From the NCBI GenBank assembly GCA_019455065.1, contig JACFNC010000003.1, forward strand, positions 124,001 through 188,000: DNA of 64,000 nt. The letters run 5' to 3'. The notes below the pieces were generated by a model, which was not told the DNA's origin, did not search any database, and saw nothing but the letters and a program-made list of their open reading frames with translations. Below, piece after piece: positions 17,217-25,394 of the stretch. This stretch comes from Rhodospirillales bacterium. GTDB lineage: Bacteria > Pseudomonadota > Alphaproteobacteria > Rhodospirillales > Magnetospirillaceae. How positions within the stretch are numbered: position 1 is the stretch's first letter; each line of letters opens with the position of its first letter. A program made the position numbers and the translations under genes.

Positions 17217-17930
17217 ATGGAAAGCGTAGATATTCTGCTTATTGACGCTAATAAACTCTTCCGGGAGGGGCTGAAACGGCTTCTCGATAATTCTCCATTC
17301 GTCATTTCGGCTGAAGCCGACACCCTGGCGGAAGGCATCAGCAAACTTGAAACCGGGATCCAGCCGAAAGTCGTTCTCGTCGAATTCGACGCGGGTTCGG
17401 ATGACATAGCCTTGCTGCATACCATCCGGGAAAAGTTCGCCGACATCAAACTCGTGGTTCTGGCGGCGACGACCCGCAACATTCATCACCTTGCTCGTTG
17501 CTTCGAGGCCGGTGCCGACGCCTATCTCTTGAAGAACATCTCCCCCGACGCCCTGAAGCAGTCGCTGAAGCTGGTTTTGCTGGGCGAGAAGGTGTTCCCG
17601 ACCCGCCTCGCGGCTCTGCTGGTAAGCGGCCAGGTCGACACGCACAAGCCGGCGACCGCGTCGGCCGACCTCGAGGGCCTGTCGGAGCGCGAGGTGCAAA
17701 TCCTGCGTTGCCTCTTGAACGGGCATCCCAACAAGGTGATCGCGAAAAAGCTCAACATCACCGAGGCCACCGTCAAGGTGCACCTCAAGGGCGTGTTGAA
17801 GAAGATCAACGCCGCCAACCGAACCCAGGCGGCGATTTGGGCACTCAACAACGGCCTGTCCAGCGAAAACATTCCCCTACGGCCACGTCGTCAACCGGCG
17901 GCCGGTGTCGAAGTCGGGCACGGCGTCTAA
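17217..17930 (+). CDS. NarL/FixJ-type regulator with substituted phospho-acceptor
   Basis: A 237-residue two-domain regulator: an N-terminal receiver-like domain (1-125) and a C-terminal LuxR helix-turn-helix (about 150-215, LSEREVQILRCLLNGHPNKVIAKKLNITEATVKVHLK). The conserved receiver aspartate is replaced by glutamate (E56 in VVLVEFD), while the switch lysine region (YLLKN) is kept. Glu may mimic phosphorylation, giving a constitutive or ligand-driven regulator. There is a good GGGGG-type Shine-Dalgarno site. It converges on a second LuxR-type gene with a similar defect; no cognate kinase is adjacent. Confidence 0.82.
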   Translation: MESVDILLIDANKLFREGLKRLLDNSPFVISAEADTLAEGISKLETGIQPKVVLVEFDAGSDDIALLHTIREKFADIKLVVLAATTRNIHHLARCFEAGADAYLLKNISPDALKQSLKLVLLGEKVFPTRLAALLVSGQVDTHKPATASADLEGLSEREVQILRCLLNGHPNKVIAKKLNITEATVKVHLKGVLKKINAANRTQAAIWALNNGLSSENIPLRPRRQPAAGVEVGHGV

Positions 17931-17950
17931 ACGACGCCGGCGCCCGCCGC

Positions 17951-18667
17951 TCAGTGCTGGCGGATATTGTGTTCTTGCGCCGCCTTCTCTTGGGTGCGGC
18001 GCAAGATCGTATTGCGGATCGTATCATTCTGGCGGGCCGCGAACACGGCCGCTTCGGTGCGGTTCTGGAACTTGAGCGCCTTGAGGATCGCCCGCACCTT
18101 GGTTTTGACGTTGGCCTCGGTAAGACCAAGGCTACGCGCGATCGCGCGATTGGTCTTGGCCAAGCGAATCTGATCGAGGATTGACAACTCCAGCGGCGTA
18201 AGCCGCGATATCGAGTCGCATCGAAGGCGATCCGTCACGATGTCCATCACCGCCGCCGAGGGCAAGATCGAATAGCCGGCGGAGGCGAGGGTGAGGATGT
18301 CCTTCAGCCGGTCCATCGTGGCGTCCTGGAAGATGACGCCGTTCACGAATTCCAGGAACCCGATGCTGTCGAGGAATTCCTGGGAGCGGATCAGCAAGAC
18401 GACCTTGTTCCTGTGGCAGAACTCGCTGAGCGCGTCCATATGGAACTTCGCCAGCATCTTCATGACGGGGAGGGAGATGATCACCAGTTCGGCGTTCACC
18501 AACCCGGGTTGCTCGATGATTGCCCTCGGATCGTCGAAAATCGTCAGGTCATCGCGCTCGTCGGGTTCGAACCGGCTAAGGATGTCGTTCGCCAAGCGGC
18601 TGTCATCCACCGCGACCGCGACGGCGGCGGCGGCGGGGTTCGACGTTCCCGATGACAGCTGACTCAT
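17951..18667 (-). CDS. LuxR-family regulator with degenerate receiver domain
   Basis: A 238-residue protein with a receiver-like domain (about 12-135) and a LuxR-type HTH (about 155-215, LTPLELSILDQIRLAKTNRAIARSLGLTEANVKTKVRAIL). The phospho-acceptor position carries serine (S65 in LVIISLPVM), so normal phosphorelay is excluded. The ATG at 18667 was preferred to an upstream in-frame start at 18826 because the domain begins just after it; its Shine-Dalgarno is weak. It converges tail-to-tail on the other atypical regulator, 20 bp apart. Confidence 0.75.
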   Translation of the reverse strand: MSQLSSGTSNPAAAAVAVAVDDSRLANDILSRFEPDERDDLTIFDDPRAIIEQPGLVNAELVIISLPVMKMLAKFHMDALSEFCHRNKVVLLIRSQEFLDSIGFLEFVNGVIFQDATMDRLKDILTLASAGYSILPSAAVMDIVTDRLRCDSISRLTPLELSILDQIRLAKTNRAIARSLGLTEANVKTKVRAILKALKFQNRTEAAVFAARQNDTIRNTILRRTQEKAAQEHNIRQH

Positions 18668-19125
18668 TGAACGGCCCCGAAAGTGGCACGATGCGGTATG
18701 CGTTCCCACCAATATGGGATCGCTGGGGAGGGGAAGGCCGGGATCGGGCGTGAGGCCGTAGACATGTCGACCCTCCTGACACCAAGAACCAAGATTGCCT
18801 TGGGCATCGAATAGTACCTGACGCATAAATAGCCGGCCAAAGATAATATGGAGGACACATGTATACGGAATTGTGCGAATAAAACCAATACAATGGTGGT
18901 ATCTCGAAGGTGTATTGGGAAATCGATTTAAGGATTATCTCCTATTGTGGTGCTGTGGGGCGTTCGAATACCGTGGCTACTATTCTATGATGTAATGATT
19001 TTCGGTTTGGACATGTCAGTAACTCGAAATTCTCCGAAGGCTGCTTTGCTGATGGAATGGACAGGAAGTTGAGGTGAAGCGACCCGTGCGGGTCGGAGGA
19101 CCAGCCGGGGCGCGCGGCGAACGAC
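18668..19125. other. AT-rich intergenic region between divergent regulators
   Basis: 458 bp between the LuxR-type gene and the hybrid kinase, distinctly more AT-rich than its surroundings from 18820 to 19060. A seven-codon ORF (ATG at 18859, TAA ending 18882) follows a perfect GGAGG at 7-nt spacing and could be a leader peptide. No terminator or clear promoter pair was found. Confidence 0.35.
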
Positions 19126-20583
19126 ATGACGAATCCGGATCTCTCGCTGACCACGCTGCCACTACCCGCCGCCCTTGTCCGGGAAGGGCGGGTCGTGGCC
19201 GTCAACGAGCCATTCAGGCGCCTGCTCGGCTGGTGCGAAGGAGCGCCGCTCGCCAACGTGTTTGGCGACCGCCGGGGGCGGGATTGGTGGAACGAGGGTG
19301 AGGCCGTCGAGCGCGGCCCGGCCGAGATACCCCTGAGGCGCCGGGATGGGGGCATGGTGATCGCGAGAGTGGCGGCTTCGTCGCTTGGAAACACCAGTCT
19401 GCTCGTGGTTGACGACCTTTCGGACTTCGACAGGCGGATTGAGCAGGAGCGTCGGAAGACAGAGGCGGTCGAACGTGCGGCGAAATCGCGCATGCGCTTC
19501 TTCGCAGCGGCGAGTCACGATCTTCGGCAGCCCCTTCAGGCGCTGGCCTTGTTCATGTCCGTACTGGAGCGCCATGTCGGTCGCGAAGGGACTAATGTCC
19601 TTAGCGCGGCGAAGACTTCGCTTCATTCGATGGAGGAGATGTTCGACGCTCTGCTCGACATGTCGCGTATTGACGCGGGGATCCTCGAGCCGCGTCCCGC
19701 CGTCTTCATGATCAACGACGTGCTCGAGCAACTGGAACTCGAATTCGACCCGCAGGCCATGCAGGCCGGGCTTCAGTTGCGGGTGGTCGCATCGAGCGCC
19801 GCGGTGCGGAGCGATGCGGCGATGCTGACCCGCATCCTACGCAACTTCCTTTCCAACGCTGTCCGCTACACGGCCCGCGGCCGGATTTTGATGGGCTGTC
19901 GACCAAGCGGCAACCATCTAAGGATCGAAGTGTGGGACACGGGGTCCGGGGTATCGGAAGAACTTCGAGACCGGATCTTCGAGGAGTTTTTTCGCGGCCC
20001 CGGAGCGGACACCAACGGTCGGCCTGGCGTCGGATTGGGGCTTGCCATCGCCCAGCGCGTCGCCACCGTGCTTGGGCACCGGTTGGGCATTCGGTCGCAC
20101 CCAGGACGAGGATCGATGTTCTCGGTAACGGTCCCGCGGGCTTTGGACACCGACGTCGACTCGGGCGGGGAAGCGGCTGACGAAGCTTTGGTGCCCGACC
20201 TCGCCGGTCATACTGTGGTGGTGATCGACGATGACCCACAGGTGCTGACCGGTTTGCGACTGCTCCTGGAAGAGTGGGGCTGTCGCGCGGTTGTCGCGCC
20301 GGACGCCGAAACTGCCGTTCGCCAACTGGGCGAACCGGCTCTCAGGCCGGACGTGATCCTCGCCGACCTCCGCCTTGGTGGCGACATGTGCGGAGTTGCC
20401 GCCATTGAGAGGATTTGGGAAGCGGTTCAGGACGAGGTGCCGGCACTCCTTCTGACTGGCGACACCAACGCCGGGGCCCTGCAAGAGCTTTCGCCCGGGC
20501 AATTCCCGCGTCTGACCAAGCCTATCAAGCCGGCCCGCCTAGCGATCGTCCTTGCCGAAGCGCTCGGACGGCGCGGAACGTAA
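19126..20583 (+). CDS. Hybrid sensor histidine kinase with C-terminal receiver
   Basis: A 485-residue soluble hybrid kinase: a PAS-like input (about 10-98), HisKA with phospho-histidine H131 in ASHDLRQP, HATPase_c (about 225-340, with N-box FLSNAVRYTA, DTGSGV and GVGLGLAI) and a C-terminal receiver (365-480) with acceptor D414 in VILADLRL. The ASHDLRQPLQ H-box is the subtype found in many alphaproteobacterial hybrid kinases, and the same box occurs in the membrane kinase at 61789. No membrane segment, so it senses an intracellular signal. DivK follows 154 bp downstream. Confidence 0.92.
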   Translation: MTNPDLSLTTLPLPAALVREGRVVAVNEPFRRLLGWCEGAPLANVFGDRRGRDWWNEGEAVERGPAEIPLRRRDGGMVIARVAASSLGNTSLLVVDDLSDFDRRIEQERRKTEAVERAAKSRMRFFAAASHDLRQPLQALALFMSVLERHVGREGTNVLSAAKTSLHSMEEMFDALLDMSRIDAGILEPRPAVFMINDVLEQLELEFDPQAMQAGLQLRVVASSAAVRSDAAMLTRILRNFLSNAVRYTARGRILMGCRPSGNHLRIEVWDTGSGVSEELRDRIFEEFFRGPGADTNGRPGVGLGLAIAQRVATVLGHRLGIRSHPGRGSMFSVTVPRALDTDVDSGGEAADEALVPDLAGHTVVVIDDDPQVLTGLRLLLEEWGCRAVVAPDAETAVRQLGEPALRPDVILADLRLGGDMCGVAAIERIWEAVQDEVPALLLTGDTNAGALQELSPGQFPRLTKPIKPARLAIVLAEALGRRGT

Positions 20584-20622
20584 TTCTAGAACGCCCGCAA
20601 CCGATTCGACCGCGAGTGCGAT

Positions 20623-20651
20623 TTGACTTGCCGAAGGGTTTTGCCCATCAT
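20623..20651 (+). promoter_or_regulatory. Possible sigma-70 promoter of divK
   Basis: TTGACT (20623-20628), 17 bp, CATCAT (20646-20651); the -10 matches TATAAT at only four of six positions. It is placed about 85 bp upstream of the divK start. Confidence 0.35.
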
Positions 20652-20737
20652 GGCGAATAAGGGGCTCAATAATCGGTGCACTGGGGGAATATTTCCCTGT
20701 TGCCCGCGGGCGAGCGGATCGCTGTTGGGGAACAGTC

Positions 20738-21103
20738 ATGACGAAAACTATTCTGATCGTTGAAGATAATGACCTGAATATGAAGTTGTTCAACGATCTG
20801 TTGCAGGCCCATGGTTACAACACATTGCAGACTAAGGACGGGAGAGAGGCATTACGTCTCGCTCGAGACAATCGGCCTGATTTGATACTTATGGATATTC
20901 AGTTGCCCGAGATTTCGGGGCTCGAAATCACGAAGATGCTGAAGGACGACCCAACTTTGAAAGCGATTCCGGTGATCGCCGTGACGGCATTCGCGATGAA
21001 GGGCGACGAGGAAAAGATCCGCGAAGGCGGTTGCGAAGGTTACATTGCAAAACCGATCTCGGTGGCGAATTTCCTGCAAACGGTGGCCAAGTTTTTGACT
21101 TGA
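20738..21103 (+). CDS. divK: Single-domain response regulator DivK
   Basis: A 121-residue receiver-only protein. The acidic pocket (VEDND, E9/D10), acceptor D53 in [13 protein letters not shown], the [12 protein letters not shown] segment and the YIAKPIS lysine match DivK, the single-domain regulator that controls asymmetric division and CtrA activity through DivJ/PleC-type kinases in alphaproteobacteria. PleD, which often follows divK, is absent; a terminator and rpmG come next. The upstream hybrid kinase is a plausible but unproven partner. Confidence 0.85.
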   Translation: MTKTILIVEDNDLNMKLFNDLLQAHGYNTLQTKDGREALRLARDNRPDLILMDIQLPEISGLEITKMLKDDPTLKAIPVIAVTAFAMKGDEEKIREGGCEGYIAKPISVANFLQTVAKFLT

Positions 21104-21132
21104 CGCCTTACCGTCTCTCGAGAAGCACGTCG

Positions 21133-21161
21133 ACGCACCGGCCACCCGGTGCGTTTTTTTT
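21133..21161 (+). terminator. Intrinsic terminator of divK
   Basis: The stem ACGCACCGG / CCGGTGCGT with a 4-nt loop runs into eight T residues (21154-21161). Confidence 0.9.
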
Positions 21162-21171
21162 GCCCGAAAAG

Positions 21172-21199
21172 CAAAACGCCCGCGCGGAGGCGCGGGCGT
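21172..21199 (-). terminator. Intrinsic terminator of rpmG
   Basis: A perfect 10-bp stem (ACGCCCGCGC / GCGCGGGCGT) with a 4-nt loop. On the minus strand it is followed by TTTTGCTTTT, so it ends the rpmG transcript. Confidence 0.85.
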
Positions 21200-21221
21200 C
21201 TTTCGGCATCTGCGCGAATTT

Positions 21222-21389
21222 CTACTTAATCTTCGCCTCTTTGAAAGCGACGTGCTTCCGGACGACCGGGTCGTACTTGCGGAACTCAAGTTTCTCGGTG
21301 GTCTTGCGCGGGTTCTTCTTGGCCACGTAGAAAAAGCCGGTACCAGCCGAGCTGAGCAGCTTGATGAGAACGGTGTTGGGCTTAGCCAT
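21222..21389 (-). CDS. rpmG: 50S ribosomal protein L33
   Basis: A 55-residue structural protein of the large ribosomal subunit. [21 protein letters not shown] and the basic stretch [24 protein letters not shown] are canonical for the cysteine-free (zinc-independent) L33 form. The ATG at 21389 is the conserved start; the longer in-frame version adds unrelated residues. Monocistronic, with its own terminator. Confidence 0.97.
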   Translation of the reverse strand: MAKPNTVLIKLLSSAGTGFFYVAKKNPRKTTEKLEFRKYDPVVRKHVAFKEAKIK

Positions 21390-21475
21390 GGCAGAGATCC
21401 CGAAAACTTTGCGAAAAACGACTCCAGGCGGCGGAACATACAGGCCCACGCGCCGGTGTCAAGACTCCATCACGA

Positions 21476-23065
21476 TCAGCCGGCCCGATGCGCCGCGCGC
21501 TGCACGCCGGCGGGCCCGCGGCCTGCCGTCACGTTGCGTTCGTACAGGGCAGGGTCGGCCAATAGGCGGCGGGCCACCTCGACTTCCAGACCGGCTTCAG
21601 TGCGCAACTCCGAAGGACATGTCTTCCGCAGATTCTGGCGCGCCTCGCGCTCCTCGATCGGCAGGCTACGCCATGCGGCCAACTGCACGCCATAGGGGGC
21701 CGGGTCAGCGAACATCGCAGCCGAAATGGCGGGTGTGTTCCCCTCCTTGTCCTTGCTGCTCGTACAGATCGTCGGCAGGACGCCGAGCCCGTGAATGGCG
21801 TATCCGGAGGGGCTGTAGAAGCGCGACCAGGTGAGGGTCATCTCGCCGTCGTTCGGCATGCGCACGACCGTCTGGACGGTACCCTTGCCATAGCTGTTGG
21901 TGCCGATGACCACCGCCCGTCCCGCATCCTGCAGCGCCGCGGCAAGTATCTCGCTGGCTGAGGCCGATTTCGCGTCGACGATCACCACCGCTGGAAGGTC
22001 CTCGGCGAGGTCGCCCGGTACGGCATCATAGCTCTGGCTGGCACTGCGATGGCGTCCGCGCGTCGTGACGATCTTGCCGGCACTCATGAACTGGTCGGCT
22101 ATGGCTACGGCTTGGTCGAGAAGGCCGCCGGGGTTGCCGCGAAGATCCAGAACCACGCCCTTGAGGCCCGCGCCGGCCTCGTCGCGTGCTTGCCGGATCC
22201 GCTCGGCCACGCCGGCCGCTGTCCGTTGGTTGAAGCCAGTCACGCGTATGACGGCGACCCCGTCGGTCAGCTTCATGCTGGCGGTGGGCGGCACGACCAG
22301 CGACCGGCGCACCGCCACGGTCACGGGTTCGGTTGCACCCGGCCGGAGGATGGTGAGCTTGACCTCGCTCGCCACCGCGCCACGGAGCCGTCGCGCGACC
22401 TCCTTCTTGTCTAGACCGGCAACGGAGGTGCCGTCGATGTGCGTGAGCCGGTCGCCGACCTGGAGCTGCGCACGCGCGGCGGGGCCGTCGGTAACGACCG
22501 AACTGATCTGAAGTGCCTCGCCTGCCGGCTCGTAGACAATGCCGACGCCCCCGAAGCCATTGCGGGAGGCGCGATGATCGCGGGCCTCCTCGGCGGTGGC
22601 GTAACGGGAGAAGCGGTCGAGCGAGGCCAGCGCGGTATCGAAGACGGCCTCGTACAGCCCCTCTGTGCTTGCCGCGGCGAGGCGGTCGGATGCCGTGCGC
22701 GCCTCGGAAGCGATGGCAAGGGTAAGGTTTGACCACCCGGCGGTATCATTGTCGGCCGGCGCCCAATGGCGGCCCACCACCGTCTCGGAAACGCTGGCGA
22801 CCAGTTGGTCGCCCTCACGTGCTATCGCGAAGCGGGGGTCAATCTTCTTAAATCCTTCGATTCCTGAGAAAGCAACGGTCGCTACGGACACCGGCTCGAT
22901 ATGCCGCTCGACGATCGCGCCAAAGCCGTGTTGTAGCACGCTGCCAGCATCCTGAGGCAGGGCCACCGCCGGCTTGCCATTGACGGCAGCCTGGCTGAGA
23001 GGGGCGCAGCCGGCGGCAAATACCGAACCGACCACTATCCAACGAGCTACACCCGGTAATGCCAT
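21476..23065 (-). CDS. S41 family C-terminal processing peptidase, lipoprotein
   Basis: A 529-residue periplasmic serine protease of the tail-specific/CtpA family. The signal peptide ends in the lipobox FAAGC (C19), so it is probably a lipoprotein. A PDZ domain (about 180-260, GFGGVGIVYEPAGEALQI...VGDRLTHIDG) precedes the S41 catalytic domain. The nucleophile serine lies in KSASASEIL and the general-base lysine in GKGTVQT, preceded by LDLRGNPGGLLD. The start at 23065 follows AGGGGACAGG. The N-terminal 150 residues before the PDZ are unlike ordinary CtpA, so substrate and partner are open. Confidence 0.87.
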   Translation of the reverse strand: MALPGVARWIVVGSVFAAGCAPLSQAAVNGKPAVALPQDAGSVLQHGFGAIVERHIEPVSVATVAFSGIEGFKKIDPRFAIAREGDQLVASVSETVVGRHWAPADNDTAGWSNLTLAIASEARTASDRLAAASTEGLYEAVFDTALASLDRFSRYATAEEARDHRASRNGFGGVGIVYEPAGEALQISSVVTDGPAARAQLQVGDRLTHIDGTSVAGLDKKEVARRLRGAVASEVKLTILRPGATEPVTVAVRRSLVVPPTASMKLTDGVAVIRVTGFNQRTAAGVAERIRQARDEAGAGLKGVVLDLRGNPGGLLDQAVAIADQFMSAGKIVTTRGRHRSASQSYDAVPGDLAEDLPAVVIVDAKSASASEILAAALQDAGRAVVIGTNSYGKGTVQTVVRMPNDGEMTLTWSRFYSPSGYAIHGLGVLPTICTSSKDKEGNTPAISAAMFADPAPYGVQLAAWRSLPIEEREARQNLRKTCPSELRTEAGLEVEVARRLLADPALYERNVTAGRGPAGVQRAAHRAG

Positions 23066-23195
23066 GCCTGTCCCCTGGGGTATGTCCAAAGAAGTACCGC
23101 GTAATTATCACCATGTGCGGTTCCCCAGGCACAAGCATTTTTGCCTACCTCTTTGGTAGCATGGAACACTAGTTGTAGTTAAATTCGTTCGATGG

Positions 23196-25382
23196 CTAAC
23201 GATAAGACCGTCGGCCTGGCAATCGGGATCGCGTCCCCTTGCCGTCGACAAGTAACTGGAAGACAAGACTTCCGGTCACCGGATTTGCCTCCATGAGCAA
23301 TACTTCGACGGCATCCCCAAGGCGGTGGATACGGCCCCAGCGGCGTCCCACCAGGGCATGTTGCCGCTCGTCATGCACGTAAAAATCTTCGGCTAGCGAG
23401 CCGACCGGGATTAATCCGTCGGCGCCGGTCTCATCGAGGGTGACGAACAGGCCGAAGCGCGTGACGCCATTGATTCTGCCCGTGAAGGTGGCCCCGACGC
23501 GGTCGGCGAGAAAGGCTGCGGTGTACCGGTCGACGGCGTCGCGTTCGGCCGCCGCCGCACGCCGCTCGGTCGCGGAGATGTGCTCGCCGATCTCCGCAAA
23601 TCGGCCGGCCTCAGCGGCGGACAGACCCCCATGTCCCAATCCTAGGCCGGCGATCAGCCCGCGATGGACCAAGAGGTCGGCATAGCGTCGGATGGGCGAC
23701 GTGAAATGCGCGTACCGCTCGAGCCCCAGTCCGAAGTGGCCGATGTTGGTGGGGCTGTAGGCGGCTTGCGCTTGGCTGCGAAGCACCACCTCGTTCACCA
23801 GATGGACCTGCGGCGTTTCCCGCGCCTTGGTCAGGATGTCATTGAAATGCCGGGGCCGCAGCACCTGACCCTTGGCCAGCTTGAACCCCATCGAGCCCAG
23901 GAACTCGCGCAGCGATTCGAGACGATCGGCGGCCGGCAGGTCATGGATGCGGTACATCGCGGGCTGACGGGCCGCTTCCAGGGTCTCCGCCGCGCAGACG
24001 TTGGCGGCGATCATCATGTCCTCGATCAGCCGGTGGCTGTCGTAACGCGGGCGCGGCTGGACTCCGACCACATTGCCTTCCGGGTCGAGCACGACCTTGC
24101 GTTCCGGCAGGTCGAGTTCCAGCACGCCACGGCGCCGGCGAGCCTGGAACAAGGCCTGCCATGCGCCGTACAGCGGAAGGATGACGCGGTCGACGATCGG
24201 CGCGGTAAGATCATCGGGGCGCCCGTCCCGCGCCTGCTGGACCTGGGTGTAGGTGAGGCGGGCGGCCGACTTCATCATTCCCCTGAGAAAGCGGTGCCGG
24301 CGCTTGTTGCCCTCCGCGTCGAGCCATATCTCCACCGCGACGCAGGGCCGGTCCTCGCCTGGGCGCAGCGAGCACCACCCATTCGACAGTTGTTCCGGCA
24401 GCATCGGCACGACCCTGTCCGGGAAGTAGGCGGAATTGCCGCGCCGATAGGCGTCACGGTCCAGGGCATCGCCGGGGCGCACGTACCAAGCGACGTCGGC
24501 GATGGCCACGATCACCCGCCAGCCGCCCGGAAAGTCCGGATCCGCTTCGGCGAACACCGCATCGTCGAAGTCGCGCGCATCTTCGCCGTCGATCGTGACC
24601 AAAGGAACGTCCCGCAGATCGACGCGGTTCCTCAACGGGGCGGAGGACGCCGTTTCGGCTTGTTCCAGCGCCTCCGCGGAGAACTCGACCGGAAGGTCGG
24701 CGGCGTGAATGGCGATCAGGCTGATCGCCTTCGGGCTGGCCATGCTGCCCAGCCGCTCGACGATGCGGGCAGGGCGCGTCCCCAGCGGCCTGCCCGGAAG
24801 CGGTTCGGCAAGCACCAGTTCGCCCGGTTGCGCGCCGGCCGCGTCGGCCCGGGCCACTCGGTACTCATGCTTCTGCCGGCGGTCGGTCGGTCGCAACCGG
24901 CCGCCTTCGCCGCCAAGTTCGTACACTCCAAGGATGCGTGTCGGACCGGACGTGATCCGCCGTATGGTCCTGCCTTCGTAGACGTCGTCCCGCAACCGGT
25001 GCAGTCGCGCCAGGACGCGGTCCCCGGCGCCCAGCGCCGGAAGCCCCCGGCGCTCGGGCGCCATGAAGATGCGAGGAGGCTTCTCGGCCTCGCGCCACGC
25101 CAGCGGGCGAGCCAGGAGTTCCCCATCGGTGTCGGTGCCCACGATCTCGACAACCGCGACCTCCGGCAGCGCTCCCTGGCGCCCGAAGCGGCGTTTGTGC
25201 CCGCGCTCGATCGCGCCTTCCTCCTCGAGCTCCTTGAGCATTCGCTTGAGATGGACGCGGTGTTCGCCGGTCAGGTTGAAGGCGCGAAAAAGTTCCCTTT
25301 TCCCCACCTTGGTTGGGGATTCGCGAATGAAATCGAGAATCTGCTGCTTGGTTGGCAGCGGGATGTGCTTGACCTTGCTCAA
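23196..25382 (-). CDS. rnr: Ribonuclease R
   Basis: A processive 3'-5' exoribonuclease that degrades structured RNA, 728 residues. An N-terminal winged-helix/cold-shock region is followed by the RNB catalytic domain, with the metal-binding aspartates in DGEDARDFDDAVF and the active-site segment AIADVAWYVRPG. The family PFSHFTSPIRRYADL-type box appears here as YAHFTSPIRRYADLLVH. A C-terminal S1 domain contains GRINGVTRFGLFVTLDE. Only 12 bp separate it from topA, so the two are co-transcribed, a common alphaproteobacterial pairing. Confidence 0.96.
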   Translation of the reverse strand: MSKVKHIPLPTKQQILDFIRESPTKVGKRELFRAFNLTGEHRVHLKRMLKELEEEGAIERGHKRRFGRQGALPEVAVVEIVGTDTDGELLARPLAWREAEKPPRIFMAPERRGLPALGAGDRVLARLHRLRDDVYEGRTIRRITSGPTRILGVYELGGEGGRLRPTDRRQKHEYRVARADAAGAQPGELVLAEPLPGRPLGTRPARIVERLGSMASPKAISLIAIHAADLPVEFSAEALEQAETASSAPLRNRVDLRDVPLVTIDGEDARDFDDAVFAEADPDFPGGWRVIVAIADVAWYVRPGDALDRDAYRRGNSAYFPDRVVPMLPEQLSNGWCSLRPGEDRPCVAVEIWLDAEGNKRRHRFLRGMMKSAARLTYTQVQQARDGRPDDLTAPIVDRVILPLYGAWQALFQARRRRGVLELDLPERKVVLDPEGNVVGVQPRPRYDSHRLIEDMMIAANVCAAETLEAARQPAMYRIHDLPAADRLESLREFLGSMGFKLAKGQVLRPRHFNDILTKARETPQVHLVNEVVLRSQAQAAYSPTNIGHFGLGLERYAHFTSPIRRYADLLVHRGLIAGLGLGHGGLSAAEAGRFAEIGEHISATERRAAAAERDAVDRYTAAFLADRVGATFTGRINGVTRFGLFVTLDETGADGLIPVGSLAEDFYVHDERQHALVGRRWGRIHRLGDAVEVLLMEANPVTGSLVFQLLVDGKGTRSRLPGRRSYR

Positions 25383-25394
25383 CTCGGTTCCGGT

